Origin: an uncultured Pelagibacteraceae bacterium
GTDB lineage: Bacteria > Pseudomonadota > Alphaproteobacteria > Pelagibacterales > Pelagibacteraceae
Assembly: GCA_902533445.1 (NCBI GenBank)
Contig: CACALX010000006.1
Span: 37,384 to 101,383 of the forward strand
Length of the DNA: 64,000 nucleotides
Direction: 5' to 3'
The notes under the pieces were generated by a model. The model was given only the letters and a program-made list of their open reading frames with translations. It searched no databases and was not told the DNA's origin. Shown here in pieces: positions 24,469 through 35,811 of this stretch (position 1 is the first letter of the stretch; the number at the start of each line of letters is the position of its first letter). The translations under genes were made by a program, and so were the position numbers.

Positions 24469-25215
24469 ATGATCGGAATTTTAGGTGGAATGGGTACTCA
24501 AGCTGGTCTTGATTTTTGCAACAAGCTTGCAGTATTAAATAGAGGAAAAATTGATCAACAGTATCCTTTATTTGTTTTGTATAACAAATCAAATATTCCT
24601 GGAAGACCAGAGTCTATAGGTACTCAAACAAAAAACTTATCAAATCTAAATACAAATAAATCGAATAAAACAAAATATAATAAAGTTTTAAAAAGTCTTC
24701 TTCAAGGTTGTAAGTTATTAGAAAAAAATAAATGCAAATTTATCGTTATCCCATGTAATACAGCTCATTACTGGTTTGATGATCTACAAAAAAAAATAAA
24801 TATTCCAATTATAAATATGCCAAAAGAAGTTTTTAAATTTACAAAAAAGAATTGTAAAAAAAATTCAAAAGTTGGTTTATTGGCTACTGAGGGTACTTTA
24901 AAAACTGGAGTGTATAATAAATTTTTTGATCAGAGTTATCAATTAGTTAACCCATCTAAAAATCTTCAAAAAAATTCAGTGAATAAAGCAATCAAATTTG
25001 TAAAAATGGGTAATGTTAGAGCTGCTGAAAAAGCTATCAAACCAGCTATAAAATATTTGCTAAAAATGAAATGTAAAAAAATAATTTTAGGTTGTACTGA
25101 GTTACCAATTGCAATATTTGCCTTTAAATCATTCAAGAATATTAAATCTTCAAAAATATTTTTGGATCCAAATTTAATTCTTGCCCACTCTGCAATGCAG
25201 AAACACAAAAGATAA
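24469..25215 (+). CDS. Aspartate/glutamate racemase family protein
   Basis: A 248-aa Asp/Glu racemase fold. The two catalytic cysteines are C96 in VIPCNTAH and C209 in LGCTELP, with the N-terminal GILGGMGTQAG substrate loop. It probably interconverts L- and D-aspartate or a related acid by a two-base mechanism. Its role in a wall-building or catabolic pathway is not clear from neighbours. The next gene starts 3 bases later. Confidence 0.88.
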   Translation: MIGILGGMGTQAGLDFCNKLAVLNRGKIDQQYPLFVLYNKSNIPGRPESIGTQTKNLSNLNTNKSNKTKYNKVLKSLLQGCKLLEKNKCKFIVIPCNTAHYWFDDLQKKINIPIINMPKEVFKFTKKNCKKNSKVGLLATEGTLKTGVYNKFFDQSYQLVNPSKNLQKNSVNKAIKFVKMGNVRAAEKAIKPAIKYLLKMKCKKIILGCTELPIAIFAFKSFKNIKSSKIFLDPNLILAHSAMQKHKR

Positions 25216-25218
25216 ATC

Positions 25219-25656
25219 GTGACAACTAAAATTGATAAGCCCTACGTTTTAAGAGTTGCTGAACTAATATATTCTAAAATTATTGAGATAAAAAACCAAA
25301 ATCCTGAAGTTACTAACATTCAAGCATTTGAGATTTTCATGACAACAAAAGATTATGATTTTATTAGCTCAGGAGAATTTCATGAAAACTGGATATCAGA
25401 ATTAAAAGAAAACAATTTTATTGATAAAATTACAGGTAAGAAAATTAACGAAGAAACATTAAGACTTTTGGAAATTCAAAAAGACTCGATGGTTAAATTT
25501 TTGCTAAAGATACCAAAATTATATTATACAAAAACTCATTTTCCTCTAGAAATATCTCAAAGAGCCTTTAATCATCTCTGGAGAGTTTGCGAAAGTTATG
25601 AAATGTGGTGTCAAGAAACTAAGCAAACAAAATTAATTAAATTAAATCTTAATTAA
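25219..25656 (+). CDS. Hypothetical protein (145 aa)
   Basis: I do not recognise this family. The only plausible start is GTG at 25219, since the next in-frame Met is 35 residues in. The protein is soluble, mostly helical, charged, and has a C-terminal segment with HFPLEISQRAFNHLW and RVCESYEMWCQE. It has no signal peptide. Three bases separate it from the racemase gene, so the two form a unit. It converges with the lipoprotein gene. Confidence 0.6.
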   Translation: MTTKIDKPYVLRVAELIYSKIIEIKNQNPEVTNIQAFEIFMTTKDYDFISSGEFHENWISELKENNFIDKITGKKINEETLRLLEIQKDSMVKFLLKIPKLYYTKTHFPLEISQRAFNHLWRVCESYEMWCQETKQTKLIKLNLN

Positions 25657-25663
25657 TTTAAAA

Positions 25664-25945
25664 TTATTTTTTTTTAACTTCCTTAAGTCCTTCAATAAAT
25701 TGTTTTATATCAGCTATAAAGTTGTTTGTGCCATTAGTTGTTTCAACAGTTTCTTTGAAATGTGTGATAGGATATTTACCTGTCTCTTTTTTAACAGCTT
25801 TATTAGCTCCATAATGAAAACCTGCTTGCGCAACATTTCCTGTGGAAATAATTGTCATTCCCGGACCAAGAAGAGCAGAAGATTGAAAACAACCTGTTAA
25901 AAAAATAAAACTAAAAAGAATAAAATATAATTTTAATTTTCTCAT
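25664..25945 (-). CDS. Small lipoprotein
   Basis: A 93-aa protein starting MRKLKLYFILFSFIF and containing the lipobox LTGC followed by FQSSALLGPG. I prefer the ATG at 25945; an upstream in-frame ATG at 25960 would add five residues. After lipid attachment the mature protein has a Gly/Ala-rich stretch and a charged helical tail ending KEVKKK. The function is unknown. Confidence 0.65.
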   Translation of the reverse strand: MRKLKLYFILFSFIFLTGCFQSSALLGPGMTIISTGNVAQAGFHYGANKAVKKETGKYPITHFKETVETTNGTNNFIADIKQFIEGLKEVKKK

Positions 25946-26054
25946 AGACAGATGCTTCAAAAGTTATACATCTGAAGTTTCAACTCAAGATAGAATTTGT
26001 TCAAATTGAGTTTTATTATCGAGACTAAGAATATTATTAATTTATAACACAAAA

Positions 26055-26906
26055 ATGGCTAAAATTTTTCCATTTATTTTTATTCTACTTTGGTCATCAG
26101 CATTTATAACTACAAAACCAATCATTGATTACAGCGATCCTTTTGCTGCATTAGCATTTAGATTTGCACTAGTGGCATTGGGTTTTTTAATTTTTTCTAT
26201 TTATTCAAGGCAGAAAATAATTGTAAGTAAAAAAAACTTTTTACAATCTTTTTTTAGTGGAGTTCTTTTTCATGGGTTTTATTTAGGAGGTGTTTTTTAT
26301 TCAATTTCTATTGGAATGCCTACTGGCCTTGCTGCTTTAATTGTTACACTTCAACCAATACTAACTAACGCATTAAGTGGACCAATACTAAAAGAAAAAG
26401 TTTCCGTTAAACAATGGGTAGGTGTTTTACTAGGATTTGTTGGAGCATCATTGGTTCTCGGTTTTGAAATTGGATCAAAAATTCCAACTGCTGGATTAAT
26501 TGCAACCATTATAGCTTTGATAGCAATAACAAGTTCAACTCTTTGGCAAAAAACAATAAGCAACAACCTACCCTTATCAGTAAGTAATATGAACCAAGCA
26601 CTTGGGGGTTTTTCATTTCATTTATTAATTATAGTTTTCTTTTCTGATCCTTACATTGAATTTTCAAAAACATTTATAATTGCGATGAGTCATCAAATTT
26701 TTTTAGTGTCCTTTGGAGCATTCACAATACTTATGTTCTTAATTAAAAAAAATTCTGCAAGTAAAACAGTTTCAATATTTTTTTTAATTCCTCCTATATC
26801 TGCATTCATGGCATGGTTATTTTTAAATGAAAAATTATCTAATTTAGATCTTTTAGGATTTTTTATAGCTACTATTGGTGTTTATATTGCTACTAGAGAT
26901 AAATAA
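26055..26906 (+). CDS. DMT superfamily transporter (EamA family)
   Basis: A 283-aa protein with ten hydrophobic helices in two EamA repeats (about 5-135 and 145-280). The N-terminal FILLWSSAFITTKP and the central GLAALIVTLQPILTNAL segments are typical. The family exports or exchanges small metabolites and nucleobase or amino acid derivatives. Its stop codon directly abuts the convergent soxG stop, leaving no room for a terminator between them. Confidence 0.88.
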   Translation: MAKIFPFIFILLWSSAFITTKPIIDYSDPFAALAFRFALVALGFLIFSIYSRQKIIVSKKNFLQSFFSGVLFHGFYLGGVFYSISIGMPTGLAALIVTLQPILTNALSGPILKEKVSVKQWVGVLLGFVGASLVLGFEIGSKIPTAGLIATIIALIAITSSTLWQKTISNNLPLSVSNMNQALGGFSFHLLIIVFFSDPYIEFSKTFIIAMSHQIFLVSFGAFTILMFLIKKNSASKTVSIFFLIPPISAFMAWLFLNEKLSNLDLLGFFIATIGVYIATRDK

Positions 26907-27494
26907 TTACTTTGCAATATATCCAAATTCTAAAGATGCGTCTGTTATTGAGTGATAAAGAGAATCTCCAAAACTTCTTAATCCGAATATTCTAAATTTA
27001 TCTGGATCATCATCAAGCATATCAATAGTGACTGACATACCGTTATAAGTAGAATTTAAACATTGATTTTTTTCTAGCTCACCAAAATTAAATGGGCATC
27101 CTTTTTTTAAAACTTCCTTAGCCTCCTTGCCTTCAATTTCAATTATTGCTTTTGAATGAGATAGGTCTGTTATTGCAAATTCATTATCATTAAATTTTTG
27201 CTCTATTTCATTTAAAGTTTCCTTTTTCTTAGAAACTAAAATCCAATTTCTTGGACCGTTCCAAAGTATTCTTGAGTTATCATTGGAGCTAACTAAAGAT
27301 GGATTGTCTCTTAAATTTAGGCCATCTACCTGCATGTTGTCTAATGATGAGTTTGAACTTTTATACTGAACTATCTGTAAAATTAATAAATTAGTAGTTT
27401 CAGATATTGAAAGTAAATTGTTATCATCTTTACCTTCGAAATCTCCAAATTGACCTTTTGCATGCACATGATTTAAAGCTGAAATTAAACTCAT
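26907..27494 (-). CDS. soxG: Sarcosine oxidase/N-methylglutamate dehydrogenase gamma subunit
   Basis: A 195-aa protein of the SoxG family, a small GcvT-like fold. The visible marks are the central [43 protein letters not shown] and the C-terminal [18 protein letters not shown]. It is the structural gamma subunit of the heterotetrameric enzyme. It starts within the last 4 bases of soxA. Which amine the complex oxidises is discussed under soxA. Confidence 0.85.
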   Translation of the reverse strand: MSLISALNHVHAKGQFGDFEGKDDNNLLSISETTNLLILQIVQYKSSNSSLDNMQVDGLNLRDNPSLVSSNDNSRILWNGPRNWILVSKKKETLNEIEQKFNDNEFAITDLSHSKAIIEIEGKEAKEVLKKGCPFNFGELEKNQCLNSTYNGMSVTIDMLDDDPDKFRIFGLRSFGDSLYHSITDASLEFGYIAK

Positions 27495-30487
27495 GATCTA
27501 ACTCTTTCTCCTTTTGGATCAACATAATGTGATGAAACTATCTCTACTGGAATAACTTTGTTTTTTAATGGAGACATTACAAATAATTTTTCTCCAATCA
27601 TATTTTTTCCATCTTTTAATATTGCTAGTGAAAATGGATTATCATTCTCAACACTCCAACAAGAGGCTGAGATATGACCTAATTTTTTATTCGGTAAAGG
27701 AGCGTTAGCGTCTTTAACTAAGTGTGAACCTTCTGGAATACTAGTTTTTTTATCCAATGGAACAACGCCTACAATTCGCTGTCTATCCTCAGCTACAAAA
27801 GCTGATCTCTGTAGTGATCTTTTTCCAATAAAATCTTTCTTTTTACTCAATAACCCTTCTAAAGCATTGTCGTAAGGAATTGTTCTTCCATCTAATTCAG
27901 AACCTGCAACATGCCCCATTTCAATTCTAAGTGTAGACAATGCTTCAGTTCCATATGGTTGAATTTGAAACTCTTCTCCAATTTCAATTATTTTTTCCCA
28001 CATAAATCTTCCGTTATCAGACTCAACATTAACTTCGTAAGCTAATTCACCTGAGAATGAAATTCTGAAGATTCTTGCTTTAACACCAAATAAATCACCT
28101 TCTACATATCCCATAAATGGAAGACCTTCATTAGATACGTCTGTTTTAGGAAACAATTTCTGTAATAAATCTCTTGATTTAGGGCCAGCTATAGCAGCTC
28201 CTGCCCATTGCTCAGTTGTTGAAACTACATTTACATTAAGTTCAGGCCAAACAAGTTGCAAATAATACTCTAAATGCGAAAGCACATTAGCTGCTTGAGC
28301 AGTAGTTGTTGTCATGTGATAGTGGTTTTCTGAAATTCTAGTAGTTGTACCATCATCCATCACTATCCCATCTTCTCTTAACATCACTCCATATCTTGCT
28401 TTTCCAACAGGTAACTTCAACCATGCATTTGTGTATACTCTGTTTAAAAATTCAGCAGCATCAGGACCCTTAACGTCGATCTTGCCAAGTGTTGTCACAT
28501 CACAAACACCAACGTTTCTTCTTACATTTTTCGCTTCTCTTTTTGAAGCTTCGAACAAAGTTTCGTTCCCTCTTTTATAGTATCTTGGTCTTAACCAAAC
28601 TCCTGCATCAACAAAAACAGCGTTATGCTCTTCATGCCAATTGTGAATTGGAGATTTTCTTGTTGGTTTTGAGTGCTTTCCTACTTCTCTACCAACAATA
28701 GCACCTATGGAAATAGGTGTATAAGGAGGTCTAAAAGTTGTGTGGCCAACGGACGGAACAACTTTATTTTCAATCTCAGATACTAATTGTAATCCATTTA
28801 AATTACTTGTTTTTCCTTGGTCTGTTGCCATACCTAGAGTTGTATATCTTTTTACATGTTCAATTGATCTATAACCTTCTCTGAGCGCAATCTCTACATC
28901 AGAAACAGCAACATCATTTTGGAAATCTAAAAATCTTTTATAACTTTTTCCTTTTGCTAATGGAACGCACCAAAACTTATCGTGTTTAGAATATTTTTTT
29001 TCAACTACATTTGGAATAGATATTTCATTATCTTTCTCGGTAATTTTTTTTGATAATTCTTTTCCTTTTTCAAAGGATGTTTTTAAAGTTTCTTCTAGAG
29101 TAAACACACCATTAGCAGCACCCAAAGTTGTTTCATTTTGTTTTGAAACTCCCGGAACAAACGCATCTATCTCTTCATTAAATTTAGTTTTATTTCCTGA
29201 TTGTGAAGCCAAATGAATTGTAGGTGTCCAAAATCCAGAAACACATATACAGTCACAATTTATATTTTCTATTTTGCCAAGTGTTTTCTTGTCTTCAGAA
29301 ATAGTTGCCACATCAGCTGATTTTACTTTTTTATAACCTTGTGCTGCAACTACTACATATGAATTTTTAATATTGATTCCTAAATTTTTTGCTTCATCAA
29401 TAATTTCTGATTGTGGATTTGATCTTGAATCTAAAACTATAGGCTCAACTCCATGTTTTTTAAATTCAATTGCAGTTTCATAGCCACTATCATTGTTTGT
29501 AAATACCAAAGGTTTTTTTCCAACTAAGACACCATAAACTTTTAAATATTCTTTAGCTGCAGATGAAAGCATTACTCCAGGAGTATCATTGTTTCCAAAA
29601 ACAATTGGTCTTTCAATTGATCCAGATGAAATTAGAACTTCTTTTGCTCTGATGTACCAAAGTCTTTTATTAGGATGATATTTTTTAGTTTTAGGTAAAT
29701 GATCACTAACTTTTTCAGACATTACCAACATGTTGTGATCGTAGTATCCAAAAACTTGAGATCTATTTTTTACGGTTACATTTGGCATCTCTTTCAATTC
29801 TGAGATAATACCGTCTGCCCAATCTTTTCCGGATTGATTACCTATATTCACATCACTCGTTAATAGTGAACCACCGTATCTTGGTTTGTCCTCAGCTAAA
29901 ATAACTTTGGCTCCATTTTTGGCTGCAGAATAAGCGCTCGCTAAACCTGATGGTCCAGATCCAGCAATTAAAAGATCACAATACTCATATTTATGTTCAT
30001 ATCTCTCTTTATCGTGTTTTGTTGAAGCTACACCTAATCCAGCTGCTTTTCTTATAAAAGGCTCATAAATTTTATACCAAAAGCTTTTTGGCCACATAAA
30101 AGTTTTATAATAAAATCCTGCAGGTAAAAATATCTTTAAAAAATTATTTATTGCTCCAATATCAAAATTGACACTTGGCCAACAATTAACACTGCTTGCC
30201 TCTAATCCTTCAAATAATTCTTGTTCAGTTGCTTTAATATTTGGCTCCGTTTCTCCATTTCTATAAAGTTGAACAACTGCATACGGTTCATCAACCCCTG
30301 CACCAAAAAACCCTCTTGGTCTATGATATTTAAAACTTCTACCAACTAAATGAACACCATTTGCCAATAAAGCTGAAGCTAATGTATCACCTTCATAACC
30401 AAAATAAGATGTACCATTGAACTTAAAAGAAATTTTTTTATTTCTATTTATTAAGCCACCTGTTTCTATTCGATAACTCTGAGTCAT
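27491..30487 (-). CDS. soxA: Sarcosine oxidase/N-methylglutamate dehydrogenase alpha subunit
   Basis: A 998-aa subunit with three parts: an N-terminal 2Fe-2S-ferredoxin-like domain (about 15-105, cluster cysteines absent as usual), a pyridine nucleotide-disulfide-oxidoreductase domain with GSGPSG at 176-181, and a C-terminal GcvT-type folate domain from about 610 with [12 protein letters not shown]. Known complexes oxidise sarcosine to glycine, or N-methylglutamate to glutamate (MgdC), with transfer of the C1 unit to tetrahydrofolate. Sequence alone does not tell which. Overlaps: 1 base with soxD, 4 bases with soxG. Confidence 0.88.
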   Translation of the reverse strand: MTQSYRIETGGLINRNKKISFKFNGTSYFGYEGDTLASALLANGVHLVGRSFKYHRPRGFFGAGVDEPYAVVQLYRNGETEPNIKATEQELFEGLEASSVNCWPSVNFDIGAINNFLKIFLPAGFYYKTFMWPKSFWYKIYEPFIRKAAGLGVASTKHDKERYEHKYEYCDLLIAGSGPSGLASAYSAAKNGAKVILAEDKPRYGGSLLTSDVNIGNQSGKDWADGIISELKEMPNVTVKNRSQVFGYYDHNMLVMSEKVSDHLPKTKKYHPNKRLWYIRAKEVLISSGSIERPIVFGNNDTPGVMLSSAAKEYLKVYGVLVGKKPLVFTNNDSGYETAIEFKKHGVEPIVLDSRSNPQSEIIDEAKNLGINIKNSYVVVAAQGYKKVKSADVATISEDKKTLGKIENINCDCICVSGFWTPTIHLASQSGNKTKFNEEIDAFVPGVSKQNETTLGAANGVFTLEETLKTSFEKGKELSKKITEKDNEISIPNVVEKKYSKHDKFWCVPLAKGKSYKRFLDFQNDVAVSDVEIALREGYRSIEHVKRYTTLGMATDQGKTSNLNGLQLVSEIENKVVPSVGHTTFRPPYTPISIGAIVGREVGKHSKPTRKSPIHNWHEEHNAVFVDAGVWLRPRYYKRGNETLFEASKREAKNVRRNVGVCDVTTLGKIDVKGPDAAEFLNRVYTNAWLKLPVGKARYGVMLREDGIVMDDGTTTRISENHYHMTTTTAQAANVLSHLEYYLQLVWPELNVNVVSTTEQWAGAAIAGPKSRDLLQKLFPKTDVSNEGLPFMGYVEGDLFGVKARIFRISFSGELAYEVNVESDNGRFMWEKIIEIGEEFQIQPYGTEALSTLRIEMGHVAGSELDGRTIPYDNALEGLLSKKKDFIGKRSLQRSAFVAEDRQRIVGVVPLDKKTSIPEGSHLVKDANAPLPNKKLGHISASCWSVENDNPFSLAILKDGKNMIGEKLFVMSPLKNKVIPVEIVSSHYVDPKGERVRS

Positions 30488-30756
30488 TAAGCAATTTCTT
30501 CGTTAGCCTTGTAAGTTTTAAAAATTTCGTGTGTTGCAGTATCTCTTTCAACTTTTATCCACTGTCTACAACCAGATAAATGCTGCCAAAGTTCTAAATG
30601 TTTTCCTCTAGGACTTACTCTATTATATACGAAATTATCCCATTCTTGATCTGTAACTTCTTTATTTAGTTCTGGTCTTTTAACAGTAGCATCTCCACCA
30701 TAAGAAAATTCATTTTGAGATCTCATTCCACAATGTGGGCATTTAATATGTAACAT
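30487..30756 (-). CDS. soxD: Sarcosine oxidase/N-methylglutamate dehydrogenase delta subunit
   Basis: An 89-aa SoxD protein. The zinc ligands C6 and C9 (CPHC), H59 and C63 (HLSGC) are all present and fall at the positions used in the characterised enzyme. It wraps around the alpha subunit and stabilises the complex. It abuts soxB upstream and overlaps soxA by 1 base. Confidence 0.92.
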   Translation of the reverse strand: MLHIKCPHCGMRSQNEFSYGGDATVKRPELNKEVTDQEWDNFVYNRVSPRGKHLELWQHLSGCRQWIKVERDTATHEIFKTYKANEEIA

Positions 30757-32013
30757 TTACGAAATCCAAGTTTTTGTACCAAGACCTTTTTCATCAATAA
30801 GATGACCAGTACTAAATCTGTTCAAACTATATCCTGCATTTAATTCATGAACTCTATCTTGAGCAATAGTATGTGCAAATGTCCATCCTGATGCTGGAGT
30901 TGCTTTAAAGCCTCCATAACACCATCCACAATTTAAATACAAACCTTCAATGTGAGTTTTATCAATTATTGGTGAACCATCCATTGACATGTCCATGATC
31001 CCACCCCAAGTTCTTAACATTTTTAATTTACTTAAAAATGGCATCATCGCAATTCCTTCAGTTAAAACATGTTGTAATGTTGGAAGATTACCTCTTTGAG
31101 CGTAACTATTGTAACCATCAAGGTCTCCACCCATTACCATTTCACCTTTATCTGATTGACTAATATAAAAGTGACCTGCACCAAAAGTTACAACTTTATC
31201 TAAAACTGGTTTAACTGGTTCAGAAACACAAGCTTGTAAAAGATGAGTTTCAATTGGCAAAGTAATATTTAATTTTTCTGCCAAAATATTTGTACTACCT
31301 GCAACGCATAGACCAACTTTCTTTGCTTTAATATTTCCTCTAGATGTTCTGATACCTTTTATTTTTCCTGCAGAAACATCAAAGCCTGTGACCTCGCAAT
31401 TTTGAATTATATCCACTCCCATCGAGTCGGCTTGACGTGCATATCCCCAAGCAACTGCATCATGACGAGCAGTTCCTGCACTTGGCTGCATCAATCCACC
31501 AAAGATTGGAAATCTTACGTTATCTGAAAAGTCAGCCATTGGAATTAATTCTTTCACTTCTTCTCTATTTAAAAGAACGGCATCGATTCCATTTAATCTC
31601 ATCGAATTCCCTCTTCTTGCATATGCATTCATTTGCGCATCTGAATGTGCGAGATTAATAATTCCTCTTGGAGAAAACATTACATTGTAATTTAGGTCCT
31701 GACTCATCTTTCTCCATAAATCCATTCCAAACTCACTGAAGAGACCATTTTCGTCATGCATATAATTTGATCTTATAATAGTAGTGTTACGTCCAACATT
31801 TCCACCACCAATCCATCCTTTTTCAATGATTGCTACCTTTGTAATTTGATGTTCTTTAGCAAGGTAATATGCTGTGGCTAGACCATGTCCTCCACCCCCG
31901 ATTATAACAACATCATATTCCTCTTTCGGATTTGGGTCTTTCCAAGCTAAATCCCAATTTTGATGACCTGTTAGTGCATTTTTAACTAAGCTAAAAATAG
32001 AATACTTTTGCAT
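30757..32013 (-). CDS. soxB: Sarcosine oxidase/N-methylglutamate dehydrogenase beta subunit
   Basis: A 418-aa FAD/FMN subunit. I prefer the ATG at 32013 (MQKYSIFSLVKNAL) over that at 32019 because SoxB proteins begin with a similar RYSIFSL segment. The Rossmann motif GGGGHG is at 39-44. RHDAVAWGYAR has H184, corresponding to the His that carries covalent FMN in studied beta subunits. It binds the amine at the FAD site and passes electrons to FMN. First gene of soxBDAG, divergent from fhs. Confidence 0.88.
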   Translation of the reverse strand: MQKYSIFSLVKNALTGHQNWDLAWKDPNPKEEYDVVIIGGGGHGLATAYYLAKEHQITKVAIIEKGWIGGGNVGRNTTIIRSNYMHDENGLFSEFGMDLWRKMSQDLNYNVMFSPRGIINLAHSDAQMNAYARRGNSMRLNGIDAVLLNREEVKELIPMADFSDNVRFPIFGGLMQPSAGTARHDAVAWGYARQADSMGVDIIQNCEVTGFDVSAGKIKGIRTSRGNIKAKKVGLCVAGSTNILAEKLNITLPIETHLLQACVSEPVKPVLDKVVTFGAGHFYISQSDKGEMVMGGDLDGYNSYAQRGNLPTLQHVLTEGIAMMPFLSKLKMLRTWGGIMDMSMDGSPIIDKTHIEGLYLNCGWCYGGFKATPASGWTFAHTIAQDRVHELNAGYSLNRFSTGHLIDEKGLGTKTWIS

Positions 32014-32143
32014 ATGCAAATTTTATATTAATGAATTTAAATAGTTCTTATTTTTTTTATATATATTTTTTAGAAGTTTCCAAAAATGTCAAAAAAGGAT
32101 AAGAAGTCGACAGTTAAATATTTTATAATTTAAAGGATTATTA
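32014..32143. promoter_or_regulatory. Divergent intergenic region between soxBDAG and fhs
   Basis: A 130-base AT-rich interval that must hold promoters for the two divergent transcripts, both of C1 metabolism. AAAGGA before the fhs ATG is a clear Shine-Dalgarno. A stretch near 32070-32110 is less AT-rich (GAAGTTTCC, AAGTCGACAG) and could carry an operator. No known riboswitch pattern recognised. Confidence 0.4.
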
Positions 32144-33829
32144 ATGAGTGAAATAAAATCAGATATTCAAATAGCTAGAGAAGCTAAAATGCAACCAATA
32201 AATGATGTTTTAAATAAAATTAATGTCCCTGATGAAAGTACAGCTTTCAGTCCTATGGGTCGACATATTGCAAAGATAAACTTGGAATATTTAGATACAC
32301 TAAAAGATAAACCAGACGGTAAATTAATTTTGGTTACTGCAATTACACCTACGCCAGCCGGTGAAGGTAAAACGACTACTTCTGTTGGCCTGCACGATGG
32401 ATTAAATAAAATAGGTAAAAAATCTATTGTTTGCTTGAGAGAACCAAGTCTTGGTCCTTCTTTTGGAATGAAAGGTGGAGCCGCTGGTGGTGGTTACGCT
32501 CAAGTTGTGCCAATGGAACAAATAAATTTACATTTCACTGGAGATTTTCACGCGATTACTTCTGCTCATAATTTATTGTCAGCACTAATAGACAATCATA
32601 TCTATTGGGGAAATAAATTAAATGTTGATGTTAGAAGAGTTGTTTGGAAAAGAGTTATGGATATGAACGATAGATCCTTAAGATCAATAGTTGTAGATCT
32701 TGGGGGTGTTGCAAACGGATATCCTAGACAAGATGGCTTTGATATTACTGTTGCCTCTGAAATAATGGCTATATTTTGCTTAGCAGTTGACTTAGGGGAT
32801 TTAGAAAAAAGGATTGGTAATATTACAATCGGATACACTAGAGACAAGAAGGCAATCTACGCAAAAGATTTAAATGCGCAAGGACCAATGACAGTTCTAT
32901 TAAAAGATGCAATTAGACCAAATGTAACTCAAACTTTGGAAAATAATCCTGCAATAATTCATGGGGGACCTTTTGCAAATATTGCTCATGGATGTAATTC
33001 TGTAATTGCTACTAAAGCAGGTTTAAAATTAGCAGATTATGTTGTAACAGAAGCAGGATTTGGAGCTGACCTTGGGGCAGAAAAATTTTTAGATATTAAA
33101 TGTAGAAAGTCAGGAATAAAACCAGATTGCGTAGTCATTGTTGCAACAATTAGAGCTTTAAAAATGCATGGTGGCGTTGCAAAGGATGATTTAAAAAAAG
33201 AAAACGTTACTGCCCTAAAAGATGGAATGGTTAATTTAAGAAGGCATATTAATAATATAAGAAAATTTGGCTTACCAGTTACAGTTGCTGTTAATCATTT
33301 TATAACTGACACCGATGAAGAAATGAAAACCCTGTTAGATTTTTGTGAAACTCAAGGAGTAAAAGCATCAAAATGTACTCATTGGTCTCATGGAAGTCAG
33401 GGAACATTAGAATTAGCCAAAAATGTAGCTGAAATTTGTGAAGATAATAAAGATACTTTTAAATATTTATATGAAGATGATATGCCTTTATTCAAAAAAA
33501 TTGAAAAAATTGCACAAGAAATCTATAGCGCTAGTGAGGTAGTGGCTGATACAAAAGTAAGACAACAATTGAAAGACTTTGAAGAAAAGGGTTTTGGTAA
33601 ATTACCTGTATGCATTGCAAAAACACAATACAGTTTTTCAACTGATCCTGGTTTAAAGGGAGCTCCTACTGGACATGTACTACCAGTCAGAGAAGTAAGG
33701 CTTTCATCAGGTGCTGAATTTGTTGTTGTTGTATGTGGTGAGATTATGACAATGCCTGGACTTCCTAGAGTTCCAGCAGCTGACTCGATTAAACTAAATG
33801 AAAAAGGCGAGATTGAAGGATTATTCTAA
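32144..33829 (+). CDS. fhs: Formate-tetrahydrofolate ligase
   Basis: A 561-aa enzyme of normal length. The ATP-binding loop [15 protein letters not shown] lies near residue 67, followed by [20 protein letters not shown] and the C-terminal [12 protein letters not shown] motif. It converts formate and THF to 10-formyl-THF with ATP, or runs in reverse to yield ATP from C1 units. In SAR11 it is thought to link methyl oxidation to energy or biosynthesis. It faces soxBDAG and its last 9 bases overlap the convergent amidotransferase gene. Confidence 0.96.
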   Translation: MSEIKSDIQIAREAKMQPINDVLNKINVPDESTAFSPMGRHIAKINLEYLDTLKDKPDGKLILVTAITPTPAGEGKTTTSVGLHDGLNKIGKKSIVCLREPSLGPSFGMKGGAAGGGYAQVVPMEQINLHFTGDFHAITSAHNLLSALIDNHIYWGNKLNVDVRRVVWKRVMDMNDRSLRSIVVDLGGVANGYPRQDGFDITVASEIMAIFCLAVDLGDLEKRIGNITIGYTRDKKAIYAKDLNAQGPMTVLLKDAIRPNVTQTLENNPAIIHGGPFANIAHGCNSVIATKAGLKLADYVVTEAGFGADLGAEKFLDIKCRKSGIKPDCVVIVATIRALKMHGGVAKDDLKKENVTALKDGMVNLRRHINNIRKFGLPVTVAVNHFITDTDEEMKTLLDFCETQGVKASKCTHWSHGSQGTLELAKNVAEICEDNKDTFKYLYEDDMPLFKKIEKIAQEIYSASEVVADTKVRQQLKDFEEKGFGKLPVCIAKTQYSFSTDPGLKGAPTGHVLPVREVRLSSGAEFVVVVCGEIMTMPGLPRVPAADSIKLNEKGEIEGLF

Positions 33830-34609
33830 GTTAAGATAGTCTAGCCAATTCTCTAATTCTCTCATTCTGGAAAGTTTATCTAGTTTTTTATTTTCTATTT
33901 CTATAATCTTTATGTGATCATTTATATGATTTTGATCTTTAAAGGCGCCACGTTTTATTAGTCTGTCTTTTCTGAATATAATTAAATTAATCATTTTATT
34001 ATATGTAATTTCTGGATGATACTGAAGGCCCCAAACATCACAATTTCCAATTTTAAAATTTAAACCTTGAACATTATTAATTGGGTTCGAAGCTAGCAGA
34101 GTTGAATTTTCTGGTAGAGTTACAACTTCATCAAAATTAAATGCTGGGGTGTTAAACTTTTTATTTTTATTTTTATATAATGGATGATTTAAGCCATTTT
34201 CATTAATTTCAATATCTCTTGCAATTCCTCGATGTGATCCCTTCTCACTTTTTTTTACTTCTCCTCCTGCAGCAGTTACTGCAACCTGCATTCCCCAACA
34301 TATCGCTAAAACTTTTTTGATTTTTTTTTGACATTCTCTCATAAATTCAATTTGTCTTATAATTTCAGGGGTATTGTTATAAATATTTAAACTACTTCCG
34401 CCCCAAATAAGACCATCATAACTTTCTAGGCTATCTATATTCTCACTTATATTTTCATCTGAAGATGGATTAACCACATCTATATTTAATTGGTCAGTAA
34501 AATAGGAAAGGCTATGTTTTAAGCTTTCTGTATGAGTTTGAATACCAGCCTCTGAGAAACTTTGATTTTCCTCTTTTATATTGCCCTCTACAACCAAAAT
34601 TTTCTTCAT
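33821..34609 (-). CDS. Class I glutamine amidotransferase-like protein
   Basis: A 262-aa protein with the GATase1 fold. The triad is C104 (AICWGMQ), H198 and E200 (YHPE). [11 protein letters not shown] near residue 63 gives the oxyanion strand. It resembles GMP synthase-like or gamma-glutamyl hydrolase-like stand-alone amidotransferases. It starts at the last base of the iron alcohol dehydrogenase gene (TAATG-type), so the two are coupled. Acceptor enzyme not seen. Confidence 0.82.
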   Translation of the reverse strand: MKKILVVEGNIKEENQSFSEAGIQTHTESLKHSLSYFTDQLNIDVVNPSSDENISENIDSLESYDGLIWGGSSLNIYNNTPEIIRQIEFMRECQKKIKKVLAICWGMQVAVTAAGGEVKKSEKGSHRGIARDIEINENGLNHPLYKNKNKKFNTPAFNFDEVVTLPENSTLLASNPINNVQGLNFKIGNCDVWGLQYHPEITYNKMINLIIFRKDRLIKRGAFKDQNHINDHIKIIEIENKKLDKLSRMRELENWLDYLNLE

Positions 34610-35760
34610 TAAAATAATTCTCCTGAAATACTTTTTTTGTACATCTCTTTTAAATCTTCTTGTGTTATTTTTTTTGGATTGCTTCCTGTAGATGGATCTT
34701 CAAATGCCATTAAAGAAAGTTTATCCAAATCAATTTCATTACATTCCATAACATCTGAAAGTTTATGGGGAATATTTAAATCTTTACGCAAATTTAATAT
34801 CCATTCTAAAAAACTTTCAAATGAATTATTTAGACTAAGATAATTACAAATAGATACAATCTTGTTTTCAATAACAGATTTATTGAAAGTTAAGACATAG
34901 GGCATAAATATTGCGTTTGTTAACCCATGATGTACATCGAATTGAGCATTTATTGGATGGCTTAGAGAGTGAATTGCTCCAAGGCCTTTTTGAAATGCAG
35001 TAGAGCCCATACTAGAAGCTGCTAACATTTCAGATCTAGCCTCTATGTTCGTGCCATTTTTATAAACCTCTATTAAAGAATTTTTAATTAATCTAATACC
35101 CTCAAGTGCAATTCCATCTGCCATTGGATGAAATCCAGGCGCGCAAAAAGCTTCAAGATTGTGAGCAAGTGCATCCATACCTGTTGCAGCAGTTATTCTT
35201 GGTGGAAGATCTTTAGTTAAATTTGGGTCTAAAATTACAATAGAAGGTAAAATTTTCGGATGAAAAATTATTTTCTTTATTCCTGTTTCTTCATTAATAA
35301 TGGCTGAAGCCCTTCCTGTTTCTGAGCCTGTTCCTGCAGTAGTCGGAACTGCTATGATTGGAGAAATTTTATTTCCATCAGCTCTTGTCCAATAATCACC
35401 TATATCTTCAAAATCCCATATAGGTCTTTTCTGACCGCACATAAAGGCTATTCCCTTTCCAACATCTAATGCACTACCCCCTCCAAAAGCAATTACTCCA
35501 TCACAGTTTTTTTCTATATATAAAGAGACCCCTTCCATTACGTTTTTTCCAGTTGGATTTCCTGAAAATTGTGAAAATACTTGTAAATGATCGAAGTCTT
35601 TTTTTAATTTTTTAATTACTTTTGAAGTCATCGGAAGATTTAAAAGATCTTTATCAGTTACAAAAAGTGGACTTTTAATTTTTAAGTTCAAACAGGCGGT
35701 TGCAAGATCTTCTTTTTTACCTGATCCAAACCAAATAGTAGTAGGATAATTCCAATTCAT
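34609..35760 (-). CDS. Iron-containing alcohol dehydrogenase
   Basis: A 383-aa group III alcohol dehydrogenase. The nucleotide loop is FGGGSALDVGK near residue 95; PTTAGTGSE follows. Metal-binding segments are MDALAHNLEAF (Asp, His) and SLSHPINAQFDVHHGLTNA (His residues). It probably oxidises an alcohol or reduces an aldehyde with NAD(P). The upstream glycoside hydrolase and sugar transporter suggest a sugar-derived substrate, such as a glycerate or glyoxylate derivative, but this is inference. Confidence 0.9.
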   Translation of the reverse strand: MNWNYPTTIWFGSGKKEDLATACLNLKIKSPLFVTDKDLLNLPMTSKVIKKLKKDFDHLQVFSQFSGNPTGKNVMEGVSLYIEKNCDGVIAFGGGSALDVGKGIAFMCGQKRPIWDFEDIGDYWTRADGNKISPIIAVPTTAGTGSETGRASAIINEETGIKKIIFHPKILPSIVILDPNLTKDLPPRITAATGMDALAHNLEAFCAPGFHPMADGIALEGIRLIKNSLIEVYKNGTNIEARSEMLAASSMGSTAFQKGLGAIHSLSHPINAQFDVHHGLTNAIFMPYVLTFNKSVIENKIVSICNYLSLNNSFESFLEWILNLRKDLNIPHKLSDVMECNEIDLDKLSLMAFEDPSTGSNPKKITQEDLKEMYKKSISGELF

Positions 35761-35811
35761 ATTATTACTCTATCAAGAATATATTTATTTGATTAATTTA
35801 TCACTTAAAAA

